This document shows positions 18,501-26,586 of a stretch of DNA of 64,000 nt, in pieces; position 1 is the stretch's first letter; each line of letters starts with the position of its first letter. The notes below the pieces were generated by a model, which saw only the letters and a program-made list of their open reading frames with translations, was not told the DNA's origin and searched no databases. The translations under genes and the position numbers were made by a program. This DNA is from Gemmata massiliana (GTDB taxonomy: Bacteria > Planctomycetota > Planctomycetia > Gemmatales > Gemmataceae): the NCBI GenBank assembly GCA_000531095.1, contig HG799467.1, positions 362,421-426,420 of the forward strand. The letters run 5' to 3'.

Positions 18501-18916
18501 TCCGCGAGTTTGCCGAGCGCGTTCTGCGTGCGCGCGAACGTGAACGCTTCGAGGCACTCGCCGACGAGCCCGATGAACACCACTTCGGCCGCGACGACCG
18601 GCTCTTTCAGAACGATGGCCGCGAGGCACGCGATAGCGAGCGCGAGGTCGGACCCGATGCGCCCCTCGAACAGTGCTTCGAGCGACGTGTAGAGCACCCG
18701 ACCGCCGCCAATAACGGCCGCGATGAGCGCGTACCGGAAGCCGTACAGCTCCCGCGTCCAGGAGTACGTTTCGACGCCCTGGCCCTTCAACCAAGTCGCG
18801 ATGACGGGCCAAAGGTCGGCCCCAAGTAACCCGCCCACGATGGCCGTGAGCAGGTACAGGCCGAGCGGCGATTCGGAGTGAAACGGGTCGTCTACAGTGC
18901 TGATCTCGCGGTGCAT
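15566..18916 (-). CDS. P1B-type heavy-metal ATPase fused to an HflK-like SPFH domain
   Basis: About 1116 residues. The first about 710 form a P1B ATPase without an N-terminal metal-binding domain: TGES near 194, CPC (VACPCAL) near 312-314, the phosphorylated DKTGT near 356, the HP locus (SEHPLARL) near 395 and GDGINDAPAL near 588. Eight membrane helices fit the family. A linker of about 45 residues leads to a further helix near 745-763 and an HflK-like segment (NGEVGVVRRFGAI, then LQPGLHVRWPWPIETVTRV). The C-terminus is Arg/Glu-rich coiled coil, as in SPFH proteins. The frame is open throughout. HflK-type proteins scaffold membrane assemblies and restrain FtsH. The fusion suggests a metal pump coupled to a membrane-quality scaffold, which is inference. 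The start is uncertain: ATG 18916 lacks a clear Shine-Dalgarno site, and TTG 18994 is in frame. Confidence 0.85.
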   Translation of the reverse strand: MHREISTVDDPFHSESPLGLYLLTAIVGGLLGADLWPVIATWLKGQGVETYSWTRELYGFRYALIAAVIGGGRVLYTSLEALFEGRIGSDLALAIACLAAIVLKEPVVAAEVVFIGLVGECLEAFTFARTQNALGKLAELFPQRCWVLRDGAEVRAFTADVIIGDKVVVKPGGRVPVDGTVIDGRSAVDASAITGESLPVDKGPGDTVLAGSIVQHGSLTVEAKKVAKQTVAGQVIELTGQALKDKAPIERYADKLARYFLPIVLALALVTFIGNVAYQVSGSPQPGFPKPTLRAAAKVAAYPALAVLVVACPCALILATPAAVIAALGRLAGTGVLIKGGSALERLAGVTSFAFDKTGTLTEGKLELGDVIPLAPATTEQLLQAAATAEQRSEHPLARLIVREAATRNLGASPVEAFQAHPGAGVTVTASDGAIIVGTRRLVEEQGVTLPADAIAALERLDAAGQTSLVVARNGAVLGVLGARDTLRPEAAQVIADLRALGIAPVALLTGDRSAVARTLAENLPVTEVHAEMLPAQKAEWVASRGPIAPAEWTETDLPGTDTNASAEGPLASLLPAGRTGSSVAFVGDGINDAPALARAGVGIAIGSGTDVAAEAGDIVMMGAPLAPLPLLVKLSRETVRIIRQNILIFAFGVNLVGILLTGLLWPLFASSPEWYESAPLAAVIYHQFGSLAVLLNSMRLLAFDRTSNRTLSRARGAAQTIEGWIGRFSIDELLHGIAHQWKFIRAGLVVAALVAFLGSAFSQIENGEVGVVRRFGAITADLQPGLHVRWPWPIETVTRVRPDEVRSVELGFRIVAEKQEKKPGSNTWTSGHGDGVGRLTDEAVMITGDGDLVEILATVRYRVSDPRRYLFAARDPDSVVRSSAESVLRELVSSHRFLELLTVRRPDLEHAALDRLNRRLTEVAPDGMGVALDGFTLHDLHPPPEVVNSYHEVAKAIQDRDRAVNEALASSIRTRRRAEEEADWVLKRTEAEKHSRIESASADRDAFLAWYLARTKLTDVEEAALATERANRIAAKQDPVMVDRDIADRRAKILAERRALLETRLTYQTVVDVLRVRDKVIIDAPDVPGRRHLFLLDPELLKFPQLTPPRTIDKE

Positions 18917-19076
18917 GGGGGATTTGTAGAAGAAAGGGGGCTCCCCACCGAGACGCAGAAGGGGCGAGAATGCCTCCTTCGCGATATTCTTCAAGAACTC
19001 TTCTCACTTCCAGTCGTTTCGCGCGGGCGGTTCCGTGCAAAGTCACCTTGTGCAAGTCACTTGAGAAACAGGGCGC

Positions 19077-20033
19077 TCACCACCACAGCTTGTCGAGGTT
19101 CACGTTCCCACCACTGAAGACGATGCCGACCTTCTCAGCGCCGGCGAGTGCTTTGAACGCACCGCTCAGAGCCACTGCCGCACCGACCGCACCACTCGGT
19201 TCCACGATCAGCTTCATGCGCTCCCATACGAGGCGCATCGCGGCGCGGATCTCGTCGTCGGTTACGGTGAAAATGCGGTCCACCTGATCGCGGATGATCG
19301 GCCACGTGAGTTGACCGGTGCTCGTGAGCAGCCCGTCCGCGATGGTGTTCGGCGCCGTTTGGAGGAGCTGTTCGCCCGCGGCCTTCGAGCGGGCCGCGTC
19401 GTCGGCGCCGAGTGGCTCCGCTCCGAACGCGCGGATACCGGGCTTGCGCCCGCGCGCCGCGACTGCGCACCCCGCGAGCAGCCCGCCGCCGCCCACCGGC
19501 GTGACGATCGCGTCCAGGTCCGGCACGTCTTCGAGCAGTTCGAGCGCGGTCGTGCCCTGACCAGAGATCACGTCCACGTGGTCGAACGGCGGAATCAGCG
19601 TCGCGCCGGTTTTGGCGACCAGCTCGTTGGCCGCGCGTTCGCGGTCGGCGAGGTTCGGCTCGCACTCGGTGATTTGCCCGCCGTAGCCCTCCACGGCCGC
19701 TTTCTTCACTAATGGGGCGGTCTTCGGCATGACGATGTACGCGGGGATTCCGCGCTCGCGGGCTGCCAGCGCAAGGGCCTGGGCGTGGTTGCCGCTGGAG
19801 TGCGTGACGACGCCCTTCGCGGCTTCTGCGTCGGTGAGCTTGCGCACCGCGTTCGTGGCGCCGCGGTATTTGAACGCACCGATCTTCTGGAGGTTCTCGC
19901 ACTTGAAGAAGAGCTTCCGTCCCGCGATCCGGTCGAGCGTCTCACACGTCATCACCGGCGTGCGGTGAACAATGCCCCGAATGCGTTCAGCGGCTTCCAG
20001 AATGGCGGGCAGATCGCAGGCGTAAGTTGGCAT
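19077..20033 (-). CDS. PLP-dependent threonine dehydratase/serine racemase family enzyme
   Basis: 318 residues. The PLP lysine lies in GAFKYRGATNA (residues about 53-63). The phosphate-binding Gly loop is PVGGGGLLAG, and SSGNHAQALALAARE is the family's substrate loop. The end is FSGGNVNLDKLW. There is no C-terminal ACT domain, so this is the short type that covers catabolic threonine ammonia-lyase and serine racemase rather than the allosteric biosynthetic enzyme. The reaction is deamination of L-threonine or L-serine to 2-oxo acid and ammonia, or serine racemisation. The ATG at 20033 gives a canonical N-terminus; upstream in-frame sequence belongs to a decayed gene. It follows that pseudogene on the same strand. 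Confidence 0.88.
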   Translation of the reverse strand: MPTYACDLPAILEAAERIRGIVHRTPVMTCETLDRIAGRKLFFKCENLQKIGAFKYRGATNAVRKLTDAEAAKGVVTHSSGNHAQALALAARERGIPAYIVMPKTAPLVKKAAVEGYGGQITECEPNLADRERAANELVAKTGATLIPPFDHVDVISGQGTTALELLEDVPDLDAIVTPVGGGGLLAGCAVAARGRKPGIRAFGAEPLGADDAARSKAAGEQLLQTAPNTIADGLLTSTGQLTWPIIRDQVDRIFTVTDDEIRAAMRLVWERMKLIVEPSGAVGAAVALSGAFKALAGAEKVGIVFSGGNVNLDKLWW

Positions 20034-20139
20034 GGATGACTCGGTGTGGGTGCGACTTCCGGTGACGGCTCTCGACTTTTCTTCGCTCGTGATTGTATGC
20101 GCGTACCGATCCTCCCTCACTGAATCACCGGATAGGGAA

Positions 20140-20310
20140 GAAAAGAGCTGAAGCGCCTCGGCCAGGAGCGGCATCGCGGAGAAATAGCGATCGGTATAAA
20201 TGTGGCAGGTGAGGATTGCGCCCAGTTGGGGATTAATTCCAGTGAAATGAACGGGTTAGGTGATAGTTCGTGGCAGGCACTCGGTGAGTGCGTGCTGCGT
20301 GGCGGGACAA
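20140..20310 (-). pseudogene. decayed copy of the HVRGCWV-tail paralogous family
   Basis: The minus-strand translation matches the C-terminal domain of the gene at 21101-21847, in two frames. One frame reads ELSPNPFISLE, matching ELFPNPFVSLE. The next frame reads HIYTDRYFSAMPLLAEALQ, matching HIYSAREFGTMPILADALQ. The frame change falls inside the gene and the conserved end (DAGCD then HVRGCWV) is lost. It is a truncated, frameshifted copy just upstream of the dehydratase gene. The surrounding 20034-20747 interval is AT-richer than the rest and shows no other gene. Confidence 0.75.
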
Positions 20311-20753
20311 AGATAGATAATGTGGTGATTTGATGTGTTGAGGTGGTTGTTGATGTGGATAAATTTGAAAAGATGCAGATCCTTAGAAGCCCTGACATAA
20401 ACTCGAAAATGCCTTGAAAATCAGTGATTCGAGGAGGTCGTGTCAGGGATTCTTACTGACATCAATAGGGGCGAATTCATATCCACTACTGTTCCGCGGT
20501 CTCAATCGCGAGCCGGCAATAGCCAAAATCGGTTCGAGTATCTGCGATACGGAGGAATTGACGCGAGGCCAGGGCTGCCGCGGAGAGACTATTACGGGTG
20601 GTGATGTGGGAGTTGCGAATTAATTTTTCTGATTATATTTATCGCGGTTTCGCGTATTGCACTTGTGTACTGGGAGATAATCGGGAAAATTATAAATGGC
20701 GATTCAACCCGAACAGTATCGGGGCGGCGCTGCTCATTACTTAGGAGATGATT

Positions 20754-20978
20754 GTGGACGATTCTGCGCGTAGAGATCAATTCGCGTCTGCTGCGATCCA
20801 GAGCATTATTCATCGTTTAGATGGTATGTCGATTCTGGATTGCAGCCAAGAACAACTAGAAACGCTTGCTAATGCGGCATTCAGGGTTGCGGATGCGATG
20901 ATTCGGCAGTCGAGCGTTCCTCCGGTGGACCCACAGCCGATGGAACTGCCGTTCGCCATCATAAGGGGTGAAGACTGA
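20754..20978 (+). CDS. small hypothetical protein in an AT-richer stretch
   Basis: 74 residues if started at GTG 20754, which has TTAGGAG six bases upstream; ATG 20748 is two codons earlier but sits against the same site. Composition is helical and mildly acidic (SILDCSQEQLETLANAAFRV). No recognised domain. The local GC content is lower than the rest, which may mark a recently acquired segment. Confidence 0.45.
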   Translation: MDDSARRDQFASAAIQSIIHRLDGMSILDCSQEQLETLANAAFRVADAMIRQSSVPPVDPQPMELPFAIIRGED

Positions 20979-21100
20979 CCCGTCTCAACTCACTTATCTT
21001 TTTGTTTGCCCTGTCCACCCACGCTGTTACAGCCGCCTCCGTTGGGTGAATCGGCTACGGCGAAGGACGCGACCGGGTCGCAACAGGTTCGCTCAGCGCC

Positions 21101-21847
21101 TCACGACCTGCCCAGGAGCGCATCGAGTACCCAGCACCCGCGAACGTGGGGCGTGTTCGTGCGGCAGTGACCCAGGATGCACTCGTTGTCACAACCCGCG
21201 TCCTGGAGCGCGTCGGCCAGAATCGGCATCGTGCCGAATTCGCGCGCGGAGTAGATGTGCCGTGCGAGGTCGCGCACGGTGGTCGTGTGCCAGTTCGGGT
21301 TCCATTCGAGCGAAACGAACGGGTTGGGGAACAGTTCGCGGTAGGCGTCGGCGAATGCGTGCTGCGTCGCTGGGCGAAAGCCACCGAAGCGGACGGCCGA
21401 TATCGAGGGCGCGACATTCAGACAGTTCGCCGCGACTTGTTGCGCGTCCCAGCTCGCGCTGGAGATCCGCGGTACCGGTCTGGGGAGCGAACGGACGATG
21501 TCATCAACACCGAACGGCGGGCGGTCCGTGTCCGCCCACTGTTCGGCGACCTCGATCGCGAGTTGGAACCACTGGTCCCGGCACCAGTCGAACTCGGTTC
21601 GAGCGACCGCGGTGTAGAGGAGTCGGCGCTGGCGCGCGGTCGGGGCGCGGTCGAGTGCGGTCAGGCACCCGTGGAGGTATTCCGGGCTGCGCCCCCGATC
21701 CCATTCCGCCGATCCGAACAGTTCCGCACTCGGGTACCGCGTTCGGTACTGGCACAGCGGGCAATCGATACTGTGTAGCGTTTTGCCGAAAACGATCCCC
21801 GTGTCGCACGCGGGGCAGAGGAACAGCCACAGCGGAGAGCGGGCCAT
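21101..21847 (-). CDS. HVRGCWV-tail family protein with N-terminal Cys-pair ribbon
   Basis: 248 residues. The N-terminus has two Cys pairs, CPACDTG and CPLCQYR, likely a zinc ribbon. The C-terminal domain of about 90 residues contains LFPNPFVSLEWNPNW, MPILADALQDAGCDN and HVRGCWVLDALLG. The same domain occurs at 25158-25772 and 25951-26520 and, decayed, at 20140-20310. The ATG at 21847 was chosen because upstream in-frame sequence is a shadow of the DUF1501 gene. Function unknown. The family is abundant in Gemmata relatives (recalled, not checked). Confidence 0.7.
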   Translation of the reverse strand: MARSPLWLFLCPACDTGIVFGKTLHSIDCPLCQYRTRYPSAELFGSAEWDRGRSPEYLHGCLTALDRAPTARQRRLLYTAVARTEFDWCRDQWFQLAIEVAEQWADTDRPPFGVDDIVRSLPRPVPRISSASWDAQQVAANCLNVAPSISAVRFGGFRPATQHAFADAYRELFPNPFVSLEWNPNWHTTTVRDLARHIYSAREFGTMPILADALQDAGCDNECILGHCRTNTPHVRGCWVLDALLGRS

Positions 21848-21921
21848 GTGCCACCGTGCTCTCGGTAAATGCAAAGAGGGGGCCGGAGCCCCCGCTTCGC
21901 GGACTTGAACGGTTACCGAAA

Positions 21922-23280
21922 CTATACCAGTTCCGGCATGACCTTGCCTTCGGCCAGATACTGCGGGCGCCCGGTGGGGTCGTTGATCGTTGTGGTCTCT
22001 GCGTTCAGCCCCATGTTGTGGTAGAGCGTGGCGAAGATGTCGCCGAACGACACGGGGCGGTCCTTCGCGGTACCCCCGGTGCGGTCGGTGCTGCCGATCG
22101 CTTGCCCCATTTTCATCCCGCCGCCGGCCAGGATCGCACAGCTTACCTGCGGCCAGTGGTCGCGGCCCGCTTCCTTGTTGACCATCGGCGTGCGCCCGAA
22201 CTCGCCCCACGCGATCACGGTGGTGTCGTTCAGCATCCCGCGCACGTCCAGGTCTTCGACGAGGGCCGTGAGGCACTGGTCGAGCTTACCGCCGTGGTCG
22301 CGGACGAGGTTGAAGTTCTGGCCGTGGCTGTCCCAGCGCCCGTAGCTCAACGTGACCACGCGGGCACCGGCTTCGACGAGCCGCCGGGCGACGAGCAGGT
22401 GCTCGTTCACCGTAGGGGCGCCGTCGTACTGGAACTGGTACGGCTTACCGCTGCCGTAGCGGTCGCGTGTCTTCTGGCTCTCCTTCGAGATGTCGAGCGC
22501 TTCGACCAGGCGGTTCGAGGTGAGCACGTCGAAGGCCCGTTCGGTCGCGGCGTCCGCGCCCCGCAGCCCGCCCGCGTGGTCGACGGTCCGCTTCATGTCG
22601 TCGAAGCTGGCGAGGAGCTTCTTGCGGTCCGGCAGGTGATCCTTGTTCGTGGCGTTGAGGACCATGTTCGCCATGTCCGGTCCGCTCGGCTTGAACGGCT
22701 CGAAGGCGTTCCCGAGGAACCCGGTTTGGCCCGAATCGCTCCACGGCACGTGCTGCGTGCGCTCGGCGAGGCCGACGAACGGCGGCACGCTCGGGTCGAC
22801 GCTCCCCTGGAGCTTCGCAACGGCGCTGCCGATGCTCGGCCGGCCACCCAGGGGGGCGAGTGACGCTTTGAGGAAGCCCGTGGTGCACTGGACCGCGTCG
22901 TGCCCGTCGCGTGCGCCGACGATCGACCGCACGAACGCGAACTTGTCCGCCATCGACGCGATGCGCGTGAACGTCTCTCCGATCTGAACGCCGTTCACCT
23001 TCGTGGCGATCGGCTTAAATTCCCCGCGGATCTCCTTCGGCGCTTCCGTCTTGATCTCCCACATGTCCTGGTGCGGCGGGCCGCCACCGAGGAAGATGTT
23101 GATGATCGCCTTGTGCCGCGTGCGGCCGAACGGGTCTTGGTTCTTGGCGGCGGCTTCCGCGCGGAGCACGTCCGCGAGCGTGAGGTTCATCGCGCCGAAG
23201 GAGAGGGCACCGACCTTCAGGAAGTTCCGGCGGGAGACGCCGTCGCACATCCGAACGCGACCGAAGGGAATGCTGAGCAT
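21922..23280 (-). CDS. DUF1501 family protein, Tat-exported
   Basis: 452 residues. The Tat signal is SRRNFLKVGALSFGAMNLTL near residues 15-35. Typical DUF1501 features follow: IFLGGGPPHQDMWEIK near the start, GHDAVQCTTGF, and near the end DTTVIAWGEFGRTP and DHWPQVSCAILAGGG. The family is related to sulfatase/alkaline phosphatase folds and is usually encoded beside DUF1549/DUF1553 proteins in planctomycetes. No such partner is within reach here. GAGG lies nine bases upstream of the ATG at 23280. Enzymatic activity is not established for the family. Confidence 0.9.
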   Translation of the reverse strand: MLSIPFGRVRMCDGVSRRNFLKVGALSFGAMNLTLADVLRAEAAAKNQDPFGRTRHKAIINIFLGGGPPHQDMWEIKTEAPKEIRGEFKPIATKVNGVQIGETFTRIASMADKFAFVRSIVGARDGHDAVQCTTGFLKASLAPLGGRPSIGSAVAKLQGSVDPSVPPFVGLAERTQHVPWSDSGQTGFLGNAFEPFKPSGPDMANMVLNATNKDHLPDRKKLLASFDDMKRTVDHAGGLRGADAATERAFDVLTSNRLVEALDISKESQKTRDRYGSGKPYQFQYDGAPTVNEHLLVARRLVEAGARVVTLSYGRWDSHGQNFNLVRDHGGKLDQCLTALVEDLDVRGMLNDTTVIAWGEFGRTPMVNKEAGRDHWPQVSCAILAGGGMKMGQAIGSTDRTGGTAKDRPVSFGDIFATLYHNMGLNAETTTINDPTGRPQYLAEGKVMPELV

Positions 23281-23562
23281 GGCGGAACGCCTCGGCGGAA
23301 GTTTTTTGGCGGGATCAAACGCAGCTTCCGAACGCAAACGGTTGTGGAACATCGCCACTTTTCAGGAACGGCGAACGGTACGCCTTCCTTCATTTCGGCG
23401 GCGGAACCACGAAATTACGCGAGCGAGAATAGTTTTGGTGGGATTCTCGCACTTGGACCGTTTCCAGAAGGATACCCCGGGAGGGTGTTCCCTGCAATAT
23501 AAAACATCGGAAACCCCGCCGCCGTCCGGCACGCGCTTCTATTCACCGAGGGCTCTCCAATC

Positions 23563-24307
23563 ATGTCGGTCGAAATCCCCTCCGCCGTTCTCGACGAGCT
23601 TCGCAAGTACGACACGCCGACCGTGTGCAACGTGCTGGAACTCTTCGAGATGCGCTCGCGCATCGTGGGCTACACCGACGCCCGCATTCAGGCGTGTTAC
23701 CCCGCGCTGCCGCCGATGGTCGGGTTCGCGACCACCGCGAACGTTTCCGCGCCGGTGCCCACCTCGAGGCGGCGACACGTACATGGGGTTGGGGGCACAG
23801 GTCGAACGGATCGCGGCCCTGAGCGGACCGAAGGTGGTCGTGTTCCAGGATCTCGACGACCCGCCCACCGCGGCCACGTTCGGCGAGATCATGTGTACGA
23901 CGTACAAGGCGTTCGGGTGCGTGGGGTTAGTGACGAGCGGGTGCGGGCGCGACCTGGACCAAGTCGAACCGCTGAAGTTCCCGTGCTTCACCGGCGGCAC
24001 GATGCCGTCGCACGGTTACACGCAGATCGTGGAACTCGAAGTACCGGTCCGCGTCGGGGGCGTTTGGATCAACCCGGGCGACCTCCTCCACGGCGACCGA
24101 AACGGCATCACCACGATCCCGCACGAACTTGCCGCGCTGACTGCCGAAGGGTGCGCCGGGTTCATGGACGCGGAATCGGTAGTGCTGAACTACCTCCGTG
24201 CCGGGAACGTGACCGTATCGGGGTTCGTGACCGCACGCGACGAGTGCAAGCGCCGGATGACCGAACTGGGGAAGAGCCTCAAGTCGCGTGCGGCGAGCGC
24301 CCGGTGA
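23563..24307 (+). pseudogene. RraA-like (demethylmenaquinone methyltransferase/HMG aldolase family) gene with a frameshift
   Basis: The first frame starts at ATG 23563 and reads a typical N-terminus ([17 protein letters not shown]) up to VSAPVP near 23757. The family then continues in the next frame with [29 protein letters not shown] and [15 protein letters not shown], ending at 24307. The shift falls within 23751-23770, near a CCC run. The conserved Arg-Asp of the RraA metal site is intact in GRDLDQ. Joined, it is about 248 residues. The fold includes aldolases of 4-hydroxy-4-methyl-2-oxoglutarate type and regulators of RNase E. It is either a recent pseudogene or a sequencing error. Confidence 0.75.
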
Positions 24308-24495
24308 GTGGGGAATATTAACTCGGGAACTCACTACGAGGAGCTGAGATTTTTGCGGATACGTTCAAACAGAGGCCAGTGATCCAGAAATGTCTCGTGT
24401 GGTAGCACAGGCTTCCGGTCAGGAATCGGTCAGGGTACTTTTGTGTTCGGTGGGAAACACGAGGCTTGCTATGCGACCCGATCGTTGAGATCGGG

Positions 24496-25074
24496 TCAGA
24501 CTGACCCACCAATGGGCACTCCGCGCTTGCTTAATTCCACTGCAAACATCAGCAAGGATTGCGCGTCAAAGACCTTATCGACGAAATGGAAAACCTCTTG
24601 GTGGCCCGTCTGGTCCGTTACGAGTAGCCGCCCGGCTTTAAGATCTTTGAGCAGACCAATCGGTCTCATGTTGGGAACGCCGAGCTGACGGAGCCGATCC
24701 ATAACCCGCTCGGCGGCGTTGAGTTGCTCCCCGAAGGCGATCAGCTCGATATCGCTAATGGTGTACCACCTCTCTACCACTCCGCGGGACGTTTGGCCTC
24801 GGACGATGACCTCGTCTCCTTCCAAAGCGAGGCGGGACTGTGCCAATCGGTTGACGACGAACCGAACGTATAGTATCCCGGCGATTACGACCACGAGGGC
24901 CGTCACAACGACTGCAACGGGCTTGACCAAATCATCTGGCAGATGGCCATTGAACAGCCAGACCAACCCGACCGACCCGAAGACAAAGTAGATGAATCCA
25001 GCAAACAATGTGATGGGCAGATAACCGATCAAATTGTACAGGATCTGTTTTTTACTCAACGCAGTAACTTCCAT
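24496..25074 (-). CDS. membrane protein with cytoplasmic beta-rich domain
   Basis: 192 residues. Two long hydrophobic segments lie near the N-terminus: LIGYLPITLFAGFIYFVFGS and VAVVVTALVVVIAGILYVRF. The remaining about 120 residues are soluble and beta-rich (LEGDEVIVRGQTSRGVVERW then YTISDIELIAFGEQL), which recalls a PH-like domain, but that is only a guess. No catalytic motif is visible. No clear operon partner; the next gene on that strand begins about 85 bases away. Confidence 0.65.
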   Translation of the reverse strand: MEVTALSKKQILYNLIGYLPITLFAGFIYFVFGSVGLVWLFNGHLPDDLVKPVAVVVTALVVVIAGILYVRFVVNRLAQSRLALEGDEVIVRGQTSRGVVERWYTISDIELIAFGEQLNAAERVMDRLRQLGVPNMRPIGLLKDLKAGRLLVTDQTGHQEVFHFVDKVFDAQSLLMFAVELSKRGVPIGGSV

Positions 25075-25157
25075 GATTCCTCCGGTGGCCGGACCACTGT
25101 GACCGACGCAAGGCGCAGTATTAGAACACGGAACCGGTTCAATGTATCACCTCTTCG

Positions 25158-25772
25158 CTACTCCTTCCCCAGCACCTGATCCACGATCCAGCACCCGCGT
25201 ACATGGACACCCGGCGCGCGGCAGTGGTTCAGCACGTCGGTGCCGTCGCAGCCCGCATCTTGGAACGCATCTGCCAGAATGGGCATCGCGCTGAAGTCGC
25301 GTGCCTCGTACATCTGGGACGCGATCGCGACTGTGGTCGAACTGCGCCACTCGGGGAGAAAGATAGCCGGGCGAAACGGATTGCCGAATACGTCGCGGAG
25401 CAGGGCCAAGGCTTTGGGAAAACGGAAGTGCCGAGCCACCGGGTCGTAAGAGTGGGGTGCGTCCAGAGGGGACCACAGGGCGCCGCCGGCTGCGGCGGCC
25501 GCGGATGTGCGCGTGATCCAGAAGCGGGCGTTGCCCGGGCCTCCCCGATTCGTCCGCGCCGCCCGGAGTTCTTCCGGAGTGGCTCGCGCGTCCGCGAAGC
25601 GCTCGGCCGTTTCGAGGGCCGAGCAGGTCACTTCGTCTTCCAAACAGATCGACACCTGTCGGTAGCACCCACAGGAGAACAACCGCAACTTACGGTCGCT
25701 CGTGTTGCCATCTCGCAGAAACTTAAGCATCCGCTCCGGGCTTTCGCACGCGAGCCACTCGGCCTCGGTCAT
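25158..25772 (-). CDS. HVRGCWV-tail family protein, MTEAEWL N-terminal type
   Basis: 204 residues. The N-terminus MTEAEWLACESPERMLKFL then DRKLRLFSCGCYRQV is a recurrent Gemmata-type module with close Cys residues. The middle is Ala-rich. The C-terminal domain is shared with its neighbours: VFGNPFRPAIFLPEW, AMPILADAFQDAGCD and HVRGCWIVDQVLG. Function unknown; no signal or membrane segment. It ends the adjacent pair with 25951-26520, separated by a 29-bp inverted repeat. Confidence 0.7.
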   Translation of the reverse strand: MTEAEWLACESPERMLKFLRDGNTSDRKLRLFSCGCYRQVSICLEDEVTCSALETAERFADARATPEELRAARTNRGGPGNARFWITRTSAAAAAGGALWSPLDAPHSYDPVARHFRFPKALALLRDVFGNPFRPAIFLPEWRSSTTVAIASQMYEARDFSAMPILADAFQDAGCDGTDVLNHCRAPGVHVRGCWIVDQVLGKE

Positions 25773-25829
25773 CGGCGGCCCTCACTGCTTACCGAGCACC
25801 AGATTAACGACCCAACGACTTTGAAAGAG

Positions 25830-25936
25830 ATTTCACCGCCGAGGACACGAGAGGGCGCGGAGTAGAACCGAGGCGCGAACCGATCAAGGCCGCACTTGTT
25901 TTTCTCTGCGCCCTCTCGTGCCCTCGGCGGTGAAAT
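25830..25936. repeat. 29-bp inverted repeat between two paralogous genes
   Basis: Arms at 25830-25858 and 25908-25936 are reverse complements with one mismatch and a 49-base spacer. The core is TTTCACCGCCGAGG. It sits between two members of the same family. It could be a small mobile or REP-like element, or a structured 3' end. Whether it recurs in the genome cannot be told here. Confidence 0.65.
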
Positions 25937-25950
25937 GTTCTTACTCGCGA

Positions 25951-26520
25951 CTACTTTTTCCCGAGCAGGAGGTCCACGACCCAGCACCCGCGCACGTGCG
26001 GCCCCGAACCGCGGCAGTGCACTAGCACATCGGCGTTGTCGCACCCGGCATCTTGGAGTGCGTCGGCCAGAATGGGCATAGCGCCGAAGTCGCGTGACTC
26101 GTACATCTGGGATGCGAGTGCGACCGCGGTGGAGGTTTGCCAGGAGGGAGAGAACAATGTGCTGTTGGGGAAGAGGCACCAACGGGCCGCTCGCAATAGT
26201 TCGGCGCCGCGCTGGAACCTGGTTCGGTACTCTTGCTCAGTTTGTAGTGAGAGCTGGGCCACAACTTTTTCGGGCGAAGTTGTGGTCCAGCTCTCACCCA
26301 GCACAATTCCCATCCGGTCCCATTCATCCTGCGCGATAGGAGCGCGATCGATCGTATCTAAGAGGAGATCGAGTACGGGTGGAGTGATGGCGTGGGAGAA
26401 GTCTTCCGTCGTCTCCGATGTGAGCTGTTGGAGGAGCCGAATCGGAAATTCGGCAGTTGTGAGAACCCCTTCCTCGTACTGCCGAATTATTCTCCGCAAA
26501 TCCTCGGCCGCGCTAGCCAT
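25951..26520 (-). CDS. HVRGCWV-tail family protein, third copy
   Basis: 189 residues. The N-terminal half differs from its neighbours: MASAAEDLRRIIRQYEEGVL, then a helical stretch with APIAQDEWDRMGIVLGESW. The C-terminal half is the shared domain: LFPNSTLFSPSWQ, MYESRDFGAMPILADALQDA and HVRGCWVVDLLLGKK. The different heads on a common tail look like modular shuffling. Function unknown. Confidence 0.7.
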   Translation of the reverse strand: MASAAEDLRRIIRQYEEGVLTTAEFPIRLLQQLTSETTEDFSHAITPPVLDLLLDTIDRAPIAQDEWDRMGIVLGESWTTTSPEKVVAQLSLQTEQEYRTRFQRGAELLRAARWCLFPNSTLFSPSWQTSTAVALASQMYESRDFGAMPILADALQDAGCDNADVLVHCRGSGPHVRGCWVVDLLLGKK

Positions 26521-26586
26521 CGGTCACCCTCCCACTTTCAGCATGACCGTTCTGCCCTCCGGTTCAAATACGTCGTTAAAGGGCAG

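Noticed and set aside
20117-20980. A transfer RNA or CRISPR array in the AT-richer stretch
   Set aside because: No cloverleaf pattern and no regularly spaced repeats were found; the stretch holds a pseudogene and a small ORF only.
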